DNA from: Leptospiraceae bacterium
GTDB taxonomy: Bacteria > Spirochaetota > Leptospiria > Leptospirales > Leptonemataceae
Reading direction: 5' to 3'
DNA length: 64,000 bases
Assembly (NCBI GenBank): GCA_026418015.1
Contig: JAOACE010000013.1
Coordinates: forward strand, 372,001-436,000
Shown here: one piece after another, positions 1-8,498 of the stretch
Layout of the letters: the number at the start of each line of letters is the position of its first letter
Numbering within the stretch: the first letter of the stretch is position 1
The notes under the pieces: generated by a model
What the model was told of the DNA's origin: nothing
Databases searched by the model: none
The model's input: only the letters and a program-made list of their open reading frames with translations
Made by a program: the position numbers and the translations under genes

Positions 1-542
1 ATGTTTGCTGTGCTACCTTTTTTTCCGATTTCTTTAGCAATACTTCTTGTAAATCCCTCTAATCCTTTTGAACACACAGCTCCTTCGATTGTTTTTTGAT
101 CTTCTTCTGCTTTTGCAATAATCAAGATTCGTCCGTTAGATGCAAGTTTTCGAATGTTGTTATGGAAAAAATAATAGATAGATTTTAATTCATCTGGATT
201 TTGTATTCCTGTTGCATCAAACACCAATGCATGATATTTTTCTTGTTCTTGTAAAAATATACCCCCTATGCCTTTTCTAATCTCTTCGTATATGGAACGT
301 ACTTGTTGTTCTATAGAAGGATCGATATAAATTTGAGCACCAGCTTTTAAAAGTGTAGTTGCTAATATATCTTGGACAATTGTTTTTCCATAACCACCAA
401 CGTTGATTTTTTTATCTTCTAATATTCTTTCTTTCCATGGTCCTTTATAGCGTTTTAAAATTGGTGGAAGTGGAATACCTATGGACGTTGCAATTTGTTT
501 TGTTAAGGGATTTTTTTCTAATTCTAGTAATATATCATTCAT
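1..542 (-). CDS. Long-type FabG-like 3-oxoacyl reductase, N-terminal part (runs off left edge)
   Basis: The reading frame starts at an ATG at 542 on the minus strand behind a clear AGGAGG and stays open to base 1, so the C-terminal half is missing. The 180 visible residues open with LLELEKNPLTKQIATSIGIP and include a stretch like the N-terminal flavodoxin-like half of high-molecular-weight FabG proteins (mycobacterial FabG4 type), ending where the SDR core would begin. It is the last visible gene of a run acyl-CoA dehydrogenase, MaoC hydratase, reductase with 12-13 bp gaps, so it is likely co-transcribed and acts on acyl thioesters. The catalytic Ser-Tyr-Lys region lies outside the window, so activity cannot be judged. 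Confidence 0.72.
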   Translation of the reverse strand, partial: MNDILLELEKNPLTKQIATSIGIPLPPILKRYKGPWKERILEDKKINVGGYGKTIVQDILATTLLKAGAQIYIDPSIEQQVRSIYEEIRKGIGGIFLQEQEKYHALVFDATGIQNPDELKSIYYFFHNNIRKLASNGRILIIAKAEEDQKTIEGAVCSKGLEGFTRSIAKEIGKKGSTAN

Positions 543-554
543 TTTAGTCCTCCT

Positions 555-1496
555 TTATTCTTTTGTTTTAAAATTTCCTACTAAATAAGCTCTTGCTAAT
601 TTTGCGTCTGCTAAATAAAAATGATTGTTTTCTCGTAGGTAATATAGTTTAGGTTTTGCTGGTAAGAGTAATGGTTTAGTAAATTTAATTTCTATTTCTT
701 TGATTTTAGAAACATTCCCAGCAAAAAGGTTATTATTGATTGCCTCTATACTAAATGCAGAAGATGCAAATCCATGTAAAATCACTCTTTTAAATCCCAT
801 CATGTTTGCATAAGGTTCTAACCAATGTACTGGATTAACATCACCGCTTAGAAGACTATAATTTAATCCAGTATTCGATGGGAAATTAAAGCTTGCTATT
901 TCTTTTGCTTCGAAAGGTACAACATATTCTTGTACTGTTTTTTTTTTCTTTTCTGATGTATTAGATTTCTCTTTTTTGGGTAATCGAAGTAATGTTGTTA
1001 GATATGCAATCAATGCTTCTTTCGAGGTTTCTGTTTCCGAAACCACTTTGGTAGTAAAATATAGTATATTGTTCTTTTCTTCTATTTTTTGTAATTGTGC
1101 TTTTACATAGATTTTTTCGTTTCTTGGGATTGGTCCATTGATTTCTGCTTTATAGCCAGCATTCATAATTTCTATAAAGTTAAAAGGTAAATCGCTTAAC
1201 GCCCTTTCTATAACAGGAAAAGCCCATTGGGGGAAGAAATGAAAAGGAACTTCCCCCTTATAAGCAGCAACATTCGCTTTTAGAAATTTTAAGTAATCAT
1301 CGATCAATTTGTTAGAACGCGACTGTAGAACTTGATAATATTCTGGAAATGTTTTTTGCAGCAATTCTTCGATGTTTACTTTTTTATCTCTTGATTGAGT
1401 TAATCCCTGAATCGCGGCATGTCCAATGGACTTCAACACATCAACTTGTTCTAACAAATATAATGGTGACACATTAGGTATTTTTATCAACTCCAT
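555..1496 (-). CDS. MaoC-family acyl thioester hydratase/dehydratase
   Basis: A 313-residue protein with a hot-dog hydratase signature near residue 217: GDVNPVHWLEPYA followed by RVILHGFASS, which matches the catalytic Asp-x4-His hydratase motif of MaoC/R-specific enoyl hydratases. The N-terminal half looks like the second, non-catalytic hot-dog fold of two-domain hydratases such as mycobacterial HtdX. It would hydrate or dehydrate enoyl/3-hydroxyacyl thioesters. It sits 13 bp after the acyl-CoA dehydrogenase stop and 12 bp before the FabG-like start, so an operon is very likely. CoA versus ACP substrate cannot be decided from sequence. Confidence 0.82.
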   Translation of the reverse strand: MELIKIPNVSPLYLLEQVDVLKSIGHAAIQGLTQSRDKKVNIEELLQKTFPEYYQVLQSRSNKLIDDYLKFLKANVAAYKGEVPFHFFPQWAFPVIERALSDLPFNFIEIMNAGYKAEINGPIPRNEKIYVKAQLQKIEEKNNILYFTTKVVSETETSKEALIAYLTTLLRLPKKEKSNTSEKKKKTVQEYVVPFEAKEIASFNFPSNTGLNYSLLSGDVNPVHWLEPYANMMGFKRVILHGFASSAFSIEAINNNLFAGNVSKIKEIEIKFTKPLLLPAKPKLYYLRENNHFYLADAKLARAYLVGNFKTKE

Positions 1497-1509
1497 AAAA
1501 AATACTCCT

Positions 1510-3423
1510 CTATGCTACTCTAATTCTATCCATATGGTTTGATAATTCTCTTAGAATTCTATCTCCCAATGTAGTTATTTCTCGATAGTTTGCTTCTACA
1601 CGTAATTCAGCTTTTTCTAAATACTTAAAGAATAATTCTTCTCTTTCTGGATATCTAATTGCTTGGCTTAATAAAATCTTACAGATTGCTTTATCTACAA
1701 GAATTTTTGTTAATCTTTCTGCATGCAGTAGAGAAGGAGCAAAATCTCTTTTTGGATCCCAATTAGAAGTTATAACATTTACCCATCTTTCTACGGGAAT
1801 ATCTTTTAATGTGGTGATTTTTAAAGCAGCTACCCTTGCTAACAATAAGAGTAATACATCATAAGCAATTATTTCTAGTTTTGCTACCCTTCTTACGCGT
1901 GGATCAGGATTGATTAATGCTTTGGATCTTGCAGCAATATATTTTTGTATAAAACTTTGTGGTTCTCTTATGATCTCCATCATTGAATCTTTCATAGCCA
2001 TCAAAGATTGAATTTGACTTGTTCCTTCGTAAATAGGGAAGATAATCGAATCTCTTAATAATTTTTCTACACCATATTCTTTGATGTATCCATATCCACC
2101 GTGTATTTGGATTGCTTTTCTTGCAATTTCTACGGATTTTTCTGCAGCAATATATTTTAACAATGGTGTTAATTCGCGGGATTTTTTTGCGTGATATTTT
2201 TGTTGTTTTCTGAACTCATCTTTACCGGGATATCCTTCTGGTAATGTTAATAGTAATATTTCTAAGCGTTGATTCATTTCTTCGTGATAAGCAGATCGCA
2301 TTGCAAGAGCTCTGATTGCTTGAATATCTGTTTGCATATCGTCTAAATATTCTGCAATCATTTCGTGTTTATCGATGGTTTTTCCCATACTTTCTCTTAA
2401 AGAGGCATACTCTTTTGCTTTTCTGTAAGCTGCTTCGCACAATCCTAATGCTTCAAATCCAACACTGATTCGCGCATTGTTCATCAATAAAAGCATTAGC
2501 TTAAAGCCTTGACCTCTTTTACCAATAAGTTGTGCTGGAGCTTTTTCGTAGTTTAATGCAACTGTTGCAGAAGCATGAATCCCCAATTTTTTCTCTAATC
2601 CCATGATTTCTATGTGTCTTTTTTTATTTCCATTTTCGTCTTCTTCCCATGCTGGTACATAAAACAAAGATAATCTGTCCAATCCATAAGCAAATTTATC
2701 ATCTCCGTCGAATTCTGTTTTTGCTATTACGATATGGTGTTTTCCATGCCCAGAAGTAATGAATATCTTTTGCCCAGTAACATACCATTGTCCATTTTTA
2801 TCCTGTTCAGCATAAGTACGAATTGCGGCCATATCACTACCAGCACTTGGTTCGGTAATATCCATACTACCCCATGCTTTTCCTTCGACAATTTCCTGAA
2901 TTTCTTTTTCGAAACGTGTTTTAATCAATCGAGGTGGTTCAACCTGAAATTCTGTTGTTCCTTCTTCGATTGAATATTTTAATAAAGCCAACGCGATACC
3001 TGTATGGAATCCATAATGATTCATTATAGAACTATCACCGCGAGCAATCATTTCTGCATTGATAAAATACATGATAAACGGACAGTTCATACCTCCTAAT
3101 TCTCTGGGTATAGACATGCCATATAAACCCATTTCTTTAAATCGTTCAAAAATTTTGTTGAACTCTTCTGGTGCATAAACCTCGCCATTTTTGAATTCCA
3201 AACCTTTTTCATCCAGTTTTTGAGATACAGGTGCAATTTCTTCTGCCGATAATCTACCTACTTCTCTAAAAATATCTTTATAAAATTCTTTTGCTTCTTC
3301 CGCGGAAGAAAATGCATCTAATGCTTTATAGTCAAATTCCACAATACGAACGATTTCGTCCCAAGGAATTTCTTTTTCTACATAAAACTGAAGGTCTTGA
3401 TTGTCTTCGTAAAAGTTAGCCAT
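1510..3423 (-). CDS. Acyl-CoA dehydrogenase, large FadE5-like form
   Basis: A 637-residue flavoprotein, much longer than the usual ~380-residue acyl-CoA dehydrogenase, with an added C-terminal helical region as in FadE5/AcdA-type enzymes. Visible family motifs include WGSMDITEPSAGSDMAAIRT (FAD/substrate loop), the KIFITSGHG segment and, towards the end, IQIHGGYGYIKEYGVEKLLRD followed by IIFPIYEGTSQIQ, which holds the expected catalytic Glu of the YEGTS motif. It would oxidise acyl-CoA to trans-2-enoyl-CoA using FAD. It heads the leftward lipid operon, 62 bp from a twin palindrome and divergent from a TetR regulator that probably controls it. Confidence 0.9.
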   Translation of the reverse strand: MANFYEDNQDLQFYVEKEIPWDEIVRIVEFDYKALDAFSSAEEAKEFYKDIFREVGRLSAEEIAPVSQKLDEKGLEFKNGEVYAPEEFNKIFERFKEMGLYGMSIPRELGGMNCPFIMYFINAEMIARGDSSIMNHYGFHTGIALALLKYSIEEGTTEFQVEPPRLIKTRFEKEIQEIVEGKAWGSMDITEPSAGSDMAAIRTYAEQDKNGQWYVTGQKIFITSGHGKHHIVIAKTEFDGDDKFAYGLDRLSLFYVPAWEEDENGNKKRHIEIMGLEKKLGIHASATVALNYEKAPAQLIGKRGQGFKLMLLLMNNARISVGFEALGLCEAAYRKAKEYASLRESMGKTIDKHEMIAEYLDDMQTDIQAIRALAMRSAYHEEMNQRLEILLLTLPEGYPGKDEFRKQQKYHAKKSRELTPLLKYIAAEKSVEIARKAIQIHGGYGYIKEYGVEKLLRDSIIFPIYEGTSQIQSLMAMKDSMMEIIREPQSFIQKYIAARSKALINPDPRVRRVAKLEIIAYDVLLLLLARVAALKITTLKDIPVERWVNVITSNWDPKRDFAPSLLHAERLTKILVDKAICKILLSQAIRYPEREELFFKYLEKAELRVEANYREITTLGDRILRELSNHMDRIRVA

Positions 3424-3449
3424 ATACTTCTCCTTTAAATAATTTAGTT

Positions 3450-3497
3450 ATGATGATTCATCATAAATTCTGAATAAAATTTATCATGAATCATCAT
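3450..3497. promoter_or_regulatory. Twin palindromic operator, probable TetR binding sites
   Basis: The gap between the divergent acyl-CoA dehydrogenase and TetR genes contains ATGATGATTCAT at 3450-3461 and its exact reverse complement ATGAATCATCAT at 3486-3497. Each arm is itself nearly palindromic: TGATGATTCATCA at 3451-3463 is a perfect odd-length palindrome, and a TGAATCA core sits at 3487-3493. Centre-to-centre spacing is about 33-34 bp, close to three helical turns. This fits two dimers binding on one DNA face and repressing both directions. Binding by the adjacent regulator is inference. Confidence 0.7.
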
Positions 3498-3644
3498 TCA
3501 TTTTCCATAAAACCTATTACCAAAAAAACGTCAATAAAAATAATAACAGTATTGTCATTTTTTTTGATAATTTTTTCAAAAATTTTAAATTCTAAAATAA
3601 GCTTGACCGAAATTAGATTAAAAAATTACTATTGGCATAATTAT

Positions 3645-4253
3645 ATGGGATTAAGAGAAGAAAAAAAGAAGTTCAACAGAGAAGCCATACTAAATTCTGC
3701 AAGAAAGGTGTTTATAGAAAAAGGATTTTATCATACCAGTATATCGGATATAATTAGAGAAACGGGATTATCTAGAAGTACGTTTTATTTATACTTTCAG
3801 AACAAAGAAGAAATCTTTTCGAAATTAGCAGCTCAACTCTACCAACATTTACTTTCAGACTTAATTCGACTCAACAAAGAAGCAAAAACAAGCAAAAATA
3901 ACTTTAAAAAAAACATGGAGCAAAGTTTAAAATCGCTTTTTAAAACGCTCTATCAACACCAAGATTTATTAAAAATTATTATTCAGTCTCCCATTGGATT
4001 AAACGAAGAATTTGATAAGATAGTATCAAAATATCAGAAAATTTTCTACCAAGCAGTATTAGATATCTTGCAAAGAGGAAAAGAATATAAAATCGTTAAA
4101 ATTGATAATACAGAGATAGCAGCTCATATTATTTTTGGTGCAATTAAAGAAATTATCAACAACTGGAACGAAAAGAAAATTTCAGAAGAAGAACTAGAAA
4201 AAGAAGTAGAAGAAATTGTAAAAATATTCGAACATGGCTTAGTAAATAAATAA
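3645..4253 (+). CDS. TetR-family transcriptional regulator
   Basis: 202 residues from the ATG at 3645. The open frame extends further upstream but crosses the twin palindrome, and only from MGLREEKKK does it look like TetR. The N-terminal helix-turn-helix is clear (ILNSARKVFIEKGFYHTSIS, then SRSTFYLYFQNKEEIF), followed by a variable ligand-binding helical domain. It is divergent from the acyl-CoA dehydrogenase operon, so it probably senses an acyl-CoA-type ligand and represses that operon and itself. A STAS/HATPase pair follows 17 bp downstream and may share its transcript. Confidence 0.85.
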   Translation: MGLREEKKKFNREAILNSARKVFIEKGFYHTSISDIIRETGLSRSTFYLYFQNKEEIFSKLAAQLYQHLLSDLIRLNKEAKTSKNNFKKNMEQSLKSLFKTLYQHQDLLKIIIQSPIGLNEEFDKIVSKYQKIFYQAVLDILQRGKEYKIVKIDNTEIAAHIIFGAIKEIINNWNEKKISEEELEKEVEEIVKIFEHGLVNK

Positions 4254-4270
4254 TTAACAAAGAGGATTAT

Positions 4271-4618
4271 ATGTCAAACTCTGATTTAAAAATTGCTCAA
4301 AACGTCCAAAACAATGTTTGCGTTTTAACCATAGAAGGAAAATTAGATGCAAAAACAGCTCCCGAATTAACATCAATACTTTCTACAACAATAACAAAAT
4401 ATCCAAAGATCGTTTGTAATTTAGAAAAGTTAAATTACATTGCATCGGCTGGTATTGGTGTTTTTTTAAAGTTTTTACAAGAAGCAAAAAGCAAAAAAGG
4501 GGATCTCGTTTTAGTTGGTCTACAAAAACAAGTAAAAGATGTGTTTGATTTATTAAAGTTTACGAATCTTTTTAAAATTTATTCTAAAACAGAAGATGCT
4601 ATTAAGGAATTATCATAA
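4271..4618 (+). CDS. STAS-domain anti-sigma factor antagonist
   Basis: 115 residues, a single STAS domain of SpoIIAA/RsbV type. The phosphorylation loop reads NYIASAGIGVFL with Ser59 at the conserved Ser position. The RBS AGAGGA lies 7 bases before the ATG. It is followed after 3 bp by a HATPase_c kinase-type protein, the classic partner-switching pair in which the kinase phosphorylates this Ser and the dephosphorylated form sequesters the kinase. The sigma factor or other output is not visible next to it. Confidence 0.9.
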   Translation: MSNSDLKIAQNVQNNVCVLTIEGKLDAKTAPELTSILSTTITKYPKIVCNLEKLNYIASAGIGVFLKFLQEAKSKKGDLVLVGLQKQVKDVFDLLKFTNLFKIYSKTEDAIKELS

Positions 4619-4621
4619 GCC

Positions 4622-5047
4622 TTGGATGAATCAAAAATCAACTTTAAAATTGTTGTAAAATCTGAACTTTCCGAACTGGATAGAATTCGAAGTGTTCTGG
4701 AAGACAAACTCCATTTTATCGAATTAATAGAACGAAATAGAATTGTCCTAGTAGTAGATGAAATACTATCGAATATTATTGAGCATGGTTACAAACTCAA
4801 CCCAAATAACTTAATAGAAATCGAAGTGGAGGTTCTAAACCAAGAAAAAATCATTATAAAAATATACGATGATGCACCTCATTTTGATTTATCAAAAACA
4901 TCTAATCCAAACTTGATGGAACATTCAACAGAAGGAAAACCAAGAGGCTTAGGTTTATTTTTAGTACGATCCATCGTAGACGAAATCCAATATCAACCTA
5001 AGTATCCTCAAGGAAATATAAATATTTTGATAAAAAAAATTAATTAA
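4622..5047 (+). CDS. Anti-sigma regulatory Ser/Thr kinase (RsbW/SpoIIAB-like HATPase)
   Basis: 141 residues starting at a TTG only 3 bp after the STAS gene stop; an AAGGA lies about 10 bases upstream inside that gene's end. The GHKL ATPase boxes are present: N-box VVDEILSNIIEHGY with Asn51, a G1-like IYDDAPHFD, and G2 PRGLGLFLVRSIVDE. In this family the protein phosphorylates its STAS partner and binds a target sigma factor or phosphatase. Its 3' end overlaps the convergent lipoprotein gene by 4 bases. Confidence 0.88.
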   Translation: MDESKINFKIVVKSELSELDRIRSVLEDKLHFIELIERNRIVLVVDEILSNIIEHGYKLNPNNLIEIEVEVLNQEKIIIKIYDDAPHFDLSKTSNPNLMEHSTEGKPRGLGLFLVRSIVDEIQYQPKYPQGNINILIKKIN

Positions 5048-6195
5048 TTTCTATAAGCATAAATTAAATTTGATAAACCACTTTTTCTTGCTTTTGCATA
5101 CCCAAAACTAAAGGGTAATTCTTTAGAATACTTTTTAATATCTTCTTCCAGATCTTTTTGGAAGGGATTAATAGTTTCTTTTAAAACCGTAGGATCTTTA
5201 TAAACTCCAAACAATTTTATTTGATAATGAGCATTTTTAATATAACTATATGGTATTCCTGAATCATCTTGTACAATTACATCAAAATTTTTTACTAAAT
5301 ATTCATTCGCTTTTTGATAATGCTTATAGTGTAGCAAATATACCGCAGCTTTTAAAAACAATCCTTTGTGTGTATAATTTTTAAAAAAAACATCCAATTC
5401 CGAATTTTCTTTTAAATCCTCTGGCGATAATTTTTTTGAAAAATAAAATAAATTTCTGATTTTTTGATTTTTATCGACGATTTGATATTTTAAACCAGGT
5501 ATAATACAGTTTTGTTCCTTATATGCTAAACACATTGATTGAACATCGATGATATCATAACCAAAATACCCAATAAAATAGAGTAATACTGGCAATGTTC
5601 CAGAAAAAATATTCGACTTATTTTTTATCATATACTGATACATGGTTCGCGAAAATAAATATCCCGAATGAGTTAAATTACTTAAAATATTTTGAACGTT
5701 GATGATTCCATATTTTAAGTCCTCTTCTTTATAGTTTTCATCAATAGCGCCAGTATTTTCCATCGCCAACATAATGTAATTTTCTGCATTAGGATAAAAT
5801 AAAATAAAATGATATAAATCTGCACCACTTAATAAATAAACAGCATTGTTTACAGAATTTGTTTCTTGTAAATATTCTCTATGCCATTTTTCTATCACAT
5901 CTTTTCTACGATCTAAGGACATTTGCATCGTTTGAATTGCTTTTATAGAATCAACATACCATTGTTTTTGTTGATATTCTCTTAATACTGGATCATCATT
6001 TACTTCTTTCCCGATAAAAAAGAATTTTAAATTATTCCATTTTTTCGAAACAACAATTACATTGTTTTTTTTATTTTCGATTTTTTTCTCTTCGAATTTT
6101 TGAACTTCGATATTCTTGTTTGCATCTGTACTGTAATATAAATTACAATGTATAAAACCAATTAAAAGAATTAAATAAATTAAAAAATTCTTCAT
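5044..6195 (-). CDS. Lipoprotein of unknown function
   Basis: 383 residues beginning with a signal peptide, MKNFLIYLILLIGFIHC, whose FIHC fits the relaxed spirochaete lipobox, so it is probably lipidated and exported. The remainder is hydrophilic and helix-rich, with tetratricopeptide-like spacing of aromatic and alanine residues near residues 230-310, though no repeat is convincing. I do not recognise the family. It is encoded opposite the partner-switch pair and its stop overlaps the HATPase stop. Confidence 0.7.
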   Translation of the reverse strand: MKNFLIYLILLIGFIHCNLYYSTDANKNIEVQKFEEKKIENKKNNVIVVSKKWNNLKFFFIGKEVNDDPVLREYQQKQWYVDSIKAIQTMQMSLDRRKDVIEKWHREYLQETNSVNNAVYLLSGADLYHFILFYPNAENYIMLAMENTGAIDENYKEEDLKYGIINVQNILSNLTHSGYLFSRTMYQYMIKNKSNIFSGTLPVLLYFIGYFGYDIIDVQSMCLAYKEQNCIIPGLKYQIVDKNQKIRNLFYFSKKLSPEDLKENSELDVFFKNYTHKGLFLKAAVYLLHYKHYQKANEYLVKNFDVIVQDDSGIPYSYIKNAHYQIKLFGVYKDPTVLKETINPFQKDLEEDIKKYSKELPFSFGYAKARKSGLSNLIYAYRN

Positions 6196-6288
6196 AGTAC
6201 CTAAATTTTATATAGAATTTTTTCGTAAAACCTATTTTCTTAAAAACTTTCTTGTTGCAAAGAACCAATAAAAAGAAAATTTAAGTAT

Positions 6289-7710
6289 ATGAAGCATAAT
6301 CATCCATTTTCTATACCAGAAGATTATCTTAAAAGAATTGAACAAGGTAATTTAATGATTTCCATCTCTGGAATAAGAGCAAAATTTCCTGATGGCATTT
6401 CTCCCAAAATGCTATTAGAAATCATAGAAGCTTTTTGCAAGAATTCAGGTACAACCATTCTATTAGGTAATGATGGAAGAAGCAGTTCACCTTTACTTAG
6501 CAATTTTATAGAAAATTTATTAAATTTTTATAATAAAAAGGTTTTGAACGTAGGAACAGCACCAACACCAACAATCAAAGCTTCTTGTTATTTTTCTAAA
6601 GCTGATGCTGGAATTATTATTACAGCAAGTCATAACCCACAAGAATGGAATGGGATAAAATTTTTAAAAAAGGGTGGTTTTTTTTACGATAAAGAAGATT
6701 ATATAAAACTTTTCGAAGGTTTAAGGACAGAATTACCCTTAGGATTTCCCTTAAAAATCAATTCTCAACCCTATAATGGAATCGAGAAACACGTTGAATC
6801 CATACTTAAAGAACTAACTAATTATAACGAAATCAAACAAAAGAAATATAAAGTAGTAATTGATCCCGTTAATAGCAGTGGTATTTATGCATTACCAATT
6901 TTATTAAAAGAATTAAACTGCGATATAATTCCTTTGAATTGTGAATCTTCTTTAAAATTTAATCGACCACCTGAACCAACACCTAAGGCATTAAATACAT
7001 TTTCGAAGATCATAAAAAAAGAAAGAGCTCATGTAGGCTTTGCATTAGACCCAGACGGAGATAGGCTTGTTTGTGGATCTCCTACCAAAGGTGCCATCAA
7101 CGAAGAATATACATTAGGATTAGCTTACTTAGGAAAAAAATTAACGTTAAAGAAAAAAGCAAACTTTGTTGTCAATTTTTCTACATCGAGAATTCTCGAA
7201 AAGATTTCTTCTAAAGAAGGACATAAAGTATTAAGAGCACCAGTGGGCGAAGTAAATGTTTTAAACAAGATGTTAGAAGTGGGAGGTAAATTCGGTGGTG
7301 AAGGAAATGGTGGTGTAATCGATCCGACAATACCTTCTATGGGCAGAGATTCTTTAACTGGTATAGCATACATTTTATCTGCAATGACTGCAATGAATTC
7401 ACAATCCATCGATGATCTACTTGCTTTAATGCCATCTCTCTACATGGAAAAACTAAAAATCCCTTATAAATTCGAAAATAAAGAAAAAATATTGAATGAT
7501 TGGATAGAAAAATTTTATTCTCTTTATTCAGAAGAAGAAATCGAAAGCATTAATCAAGAAGATGGTTTTTTTATTTCTTATAAAAATCAATCTTGGGTAC
7601 ATCTAAGAACAAGCAATACAGAACCTATTATAAGAATCATCTTCGAAGCAAACACAAAAAAAGAATTAAATTATATTAAACAATACATAGAAAAAAATCA
7701 ACACGAATGA
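6289..7710 (+). CDS. Phosphohexomutase (phosphoglucomutase/phosphomannomutase family)
   Basis: 473 residues with all four alpha-D-phosphohexomutase signatures: the active-site Ser loop ITASHNPQEWNG (Ser114), the metal-binding loop DPDGDR near residue 255, the sugar loop GGEGNGG near residue 344 and the phosphate-binding TSNTEP near the C-terminus. It interconverts hexose 1- and 6-phosphates. Whether glucose, mannose or glucosamine is the substrate is not resolvable; the length and short loops resemble GlmM/ManB-like enzymes. It overlaps the next ABC ATPase gene by 4 bases (ATGA), so the two are translationally coupled. Confidence 0.88.
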   Translation: MKHNHPFSIPEDYLKRIEQGNLMISISGIRAKFPDGISPKMLLEIIEAFCKNSGTTILLGNDGRSSSPLLSNFIENLLNFYNKKVLNVGTAPTPTIKASCYFSKADAGIIITASHNPQEWNGIKFLKKGGFFYDKEDYIKLFEGLRTELPLGFPLKINSQPYNGIEKHVESILKELTNYNEIKQKKYKVVIDPVNSSGIYALPILLKELNCDIIPLNCESSLKFNRPPEPTPKALNTFSKIIKKERAHVGFALDPDGDRLVCGSPTKGAINEEYTLGLAYLGKKLTLKKKANFVVNFSTSRILEKISSKEGHKVLRAPVGEVNVLNKMLEVGGKFGGEGNGGVIDPTIPSMGRDSLTGIAYILSAMTAMNSQSIDDLLALMPSLYMEKLKIPYKFENKEKILNDWIEKFYSLYSEEEIESINQEDGFFISYKNQSWVHLRTSNTEPIIRIIFEANTKKELNYIKQYIEKNQHE

Positions 7711-8498
7711 AGTTAATTTTAGATCACATTCATTATATACGAAATCAATCGATTTTATTAGATGATATAAACCTCGAACTAGAAGAAAATCATTATGTAT
7801 TAATAGGACCAAATGGTTCTGGAAAAACAACTTTATTAAGTATAATTACTGGATTGGATTGGCCAACAACAGGAAAATCGCAATTAGAAATCAATCATAA
7901 TCGATATTTTTCTGCGCACCAGAAACATTTATTTGGTTATTTTTTCCCGAAAATCGCTACATGGTTCGAAGCTTATCATCCAGAAATTAGTATACTAGAA
8001 ACACTATGCACAGGATTCTACGACCAATTGGGGTATTACACAGAAGCAACTCACAAACAAAAAGAAATTGCCATGTCGTTTTTAAAAGAGTACATACCTT
8101 CTGTATTGGAAAAAGATTATCATAAAAAATTTTTACATTTATCGACAGGCGAAAAATACAGAACCTTATTACTAAGAAGTATGATTAAAAACCCAAAAAT
8201 TCTTGTTTTAGATGAACCTTTTGATGGATTAGATATTAAAGGTCGGATTCAGTTCGAACAATTTATTCATCAGATTGCAAAAAAAATAAACTTTATCATA
8301 CTTGTTTTACATAGAATTGAAGAAATACCAAATTTTATCAAAAAAGCTATCTTGCTAAAAAATGGAAAAGTTTTTTTCTATGGTAATCTTGATGCTGCAT
8401 TAACATCAAAAAACTTTTCACAACTCTATGATATGGATCTAGAAATCCAAAAAATCCAGAAACGATATTATGCAATCATTAGAGAATCAACATATTGA
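7707..8498 (+). CDS. Stand-alone ABC transporter ATP-binding protein
   Basis: 263 residues with Walker A GPNGSGKT (about residues 34-41), signature LSTGEKYR in place of LSGGQ, Walker B ILVLDEPFDGLD and a late His in VLHRIEE. The general pattern resembles ModF/YlmA-type single ATPases. No permease or binding protein is adjacent: it lies between a phosphohexomutase and a DUF115 gene and overlaps both (4 and 29 bases). It may pair with a distant permease or act as a soluble ABC protein. Confidence 0.85.
   Translation: MKLILDHIHYIRNQSILLDDINLELEENHYVLIGPNGSGKTTLLSIITGLDWPTTGKSQLEINHNRYFSAHQKHLFGYFFPKIATWFEAYHPEISILETLCTGFYDQLGYYTEATHKQKEIAMSFLKEYIPSVLEKDYHKKFLHLSTGEKYRTLLLRSMIKNPKILVLDEPFDGLDIKGRIQFEQFIHQIAKKINFIILVLHRIEEIPNFIKKAILLKNGKVFFYGNLDAALTSKNFSQLYDMDLEIQKIQKRYYAIIRESTY

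Noticed and set aside
7707-8498. The lone ABC ATPase as the missing CcmA for CcmB-CcmC
   Set aside because: It is in a different operon on the other strand, 4.5 kb away, and its internal sequence resembles ModF-like ATPases more than CcmA.
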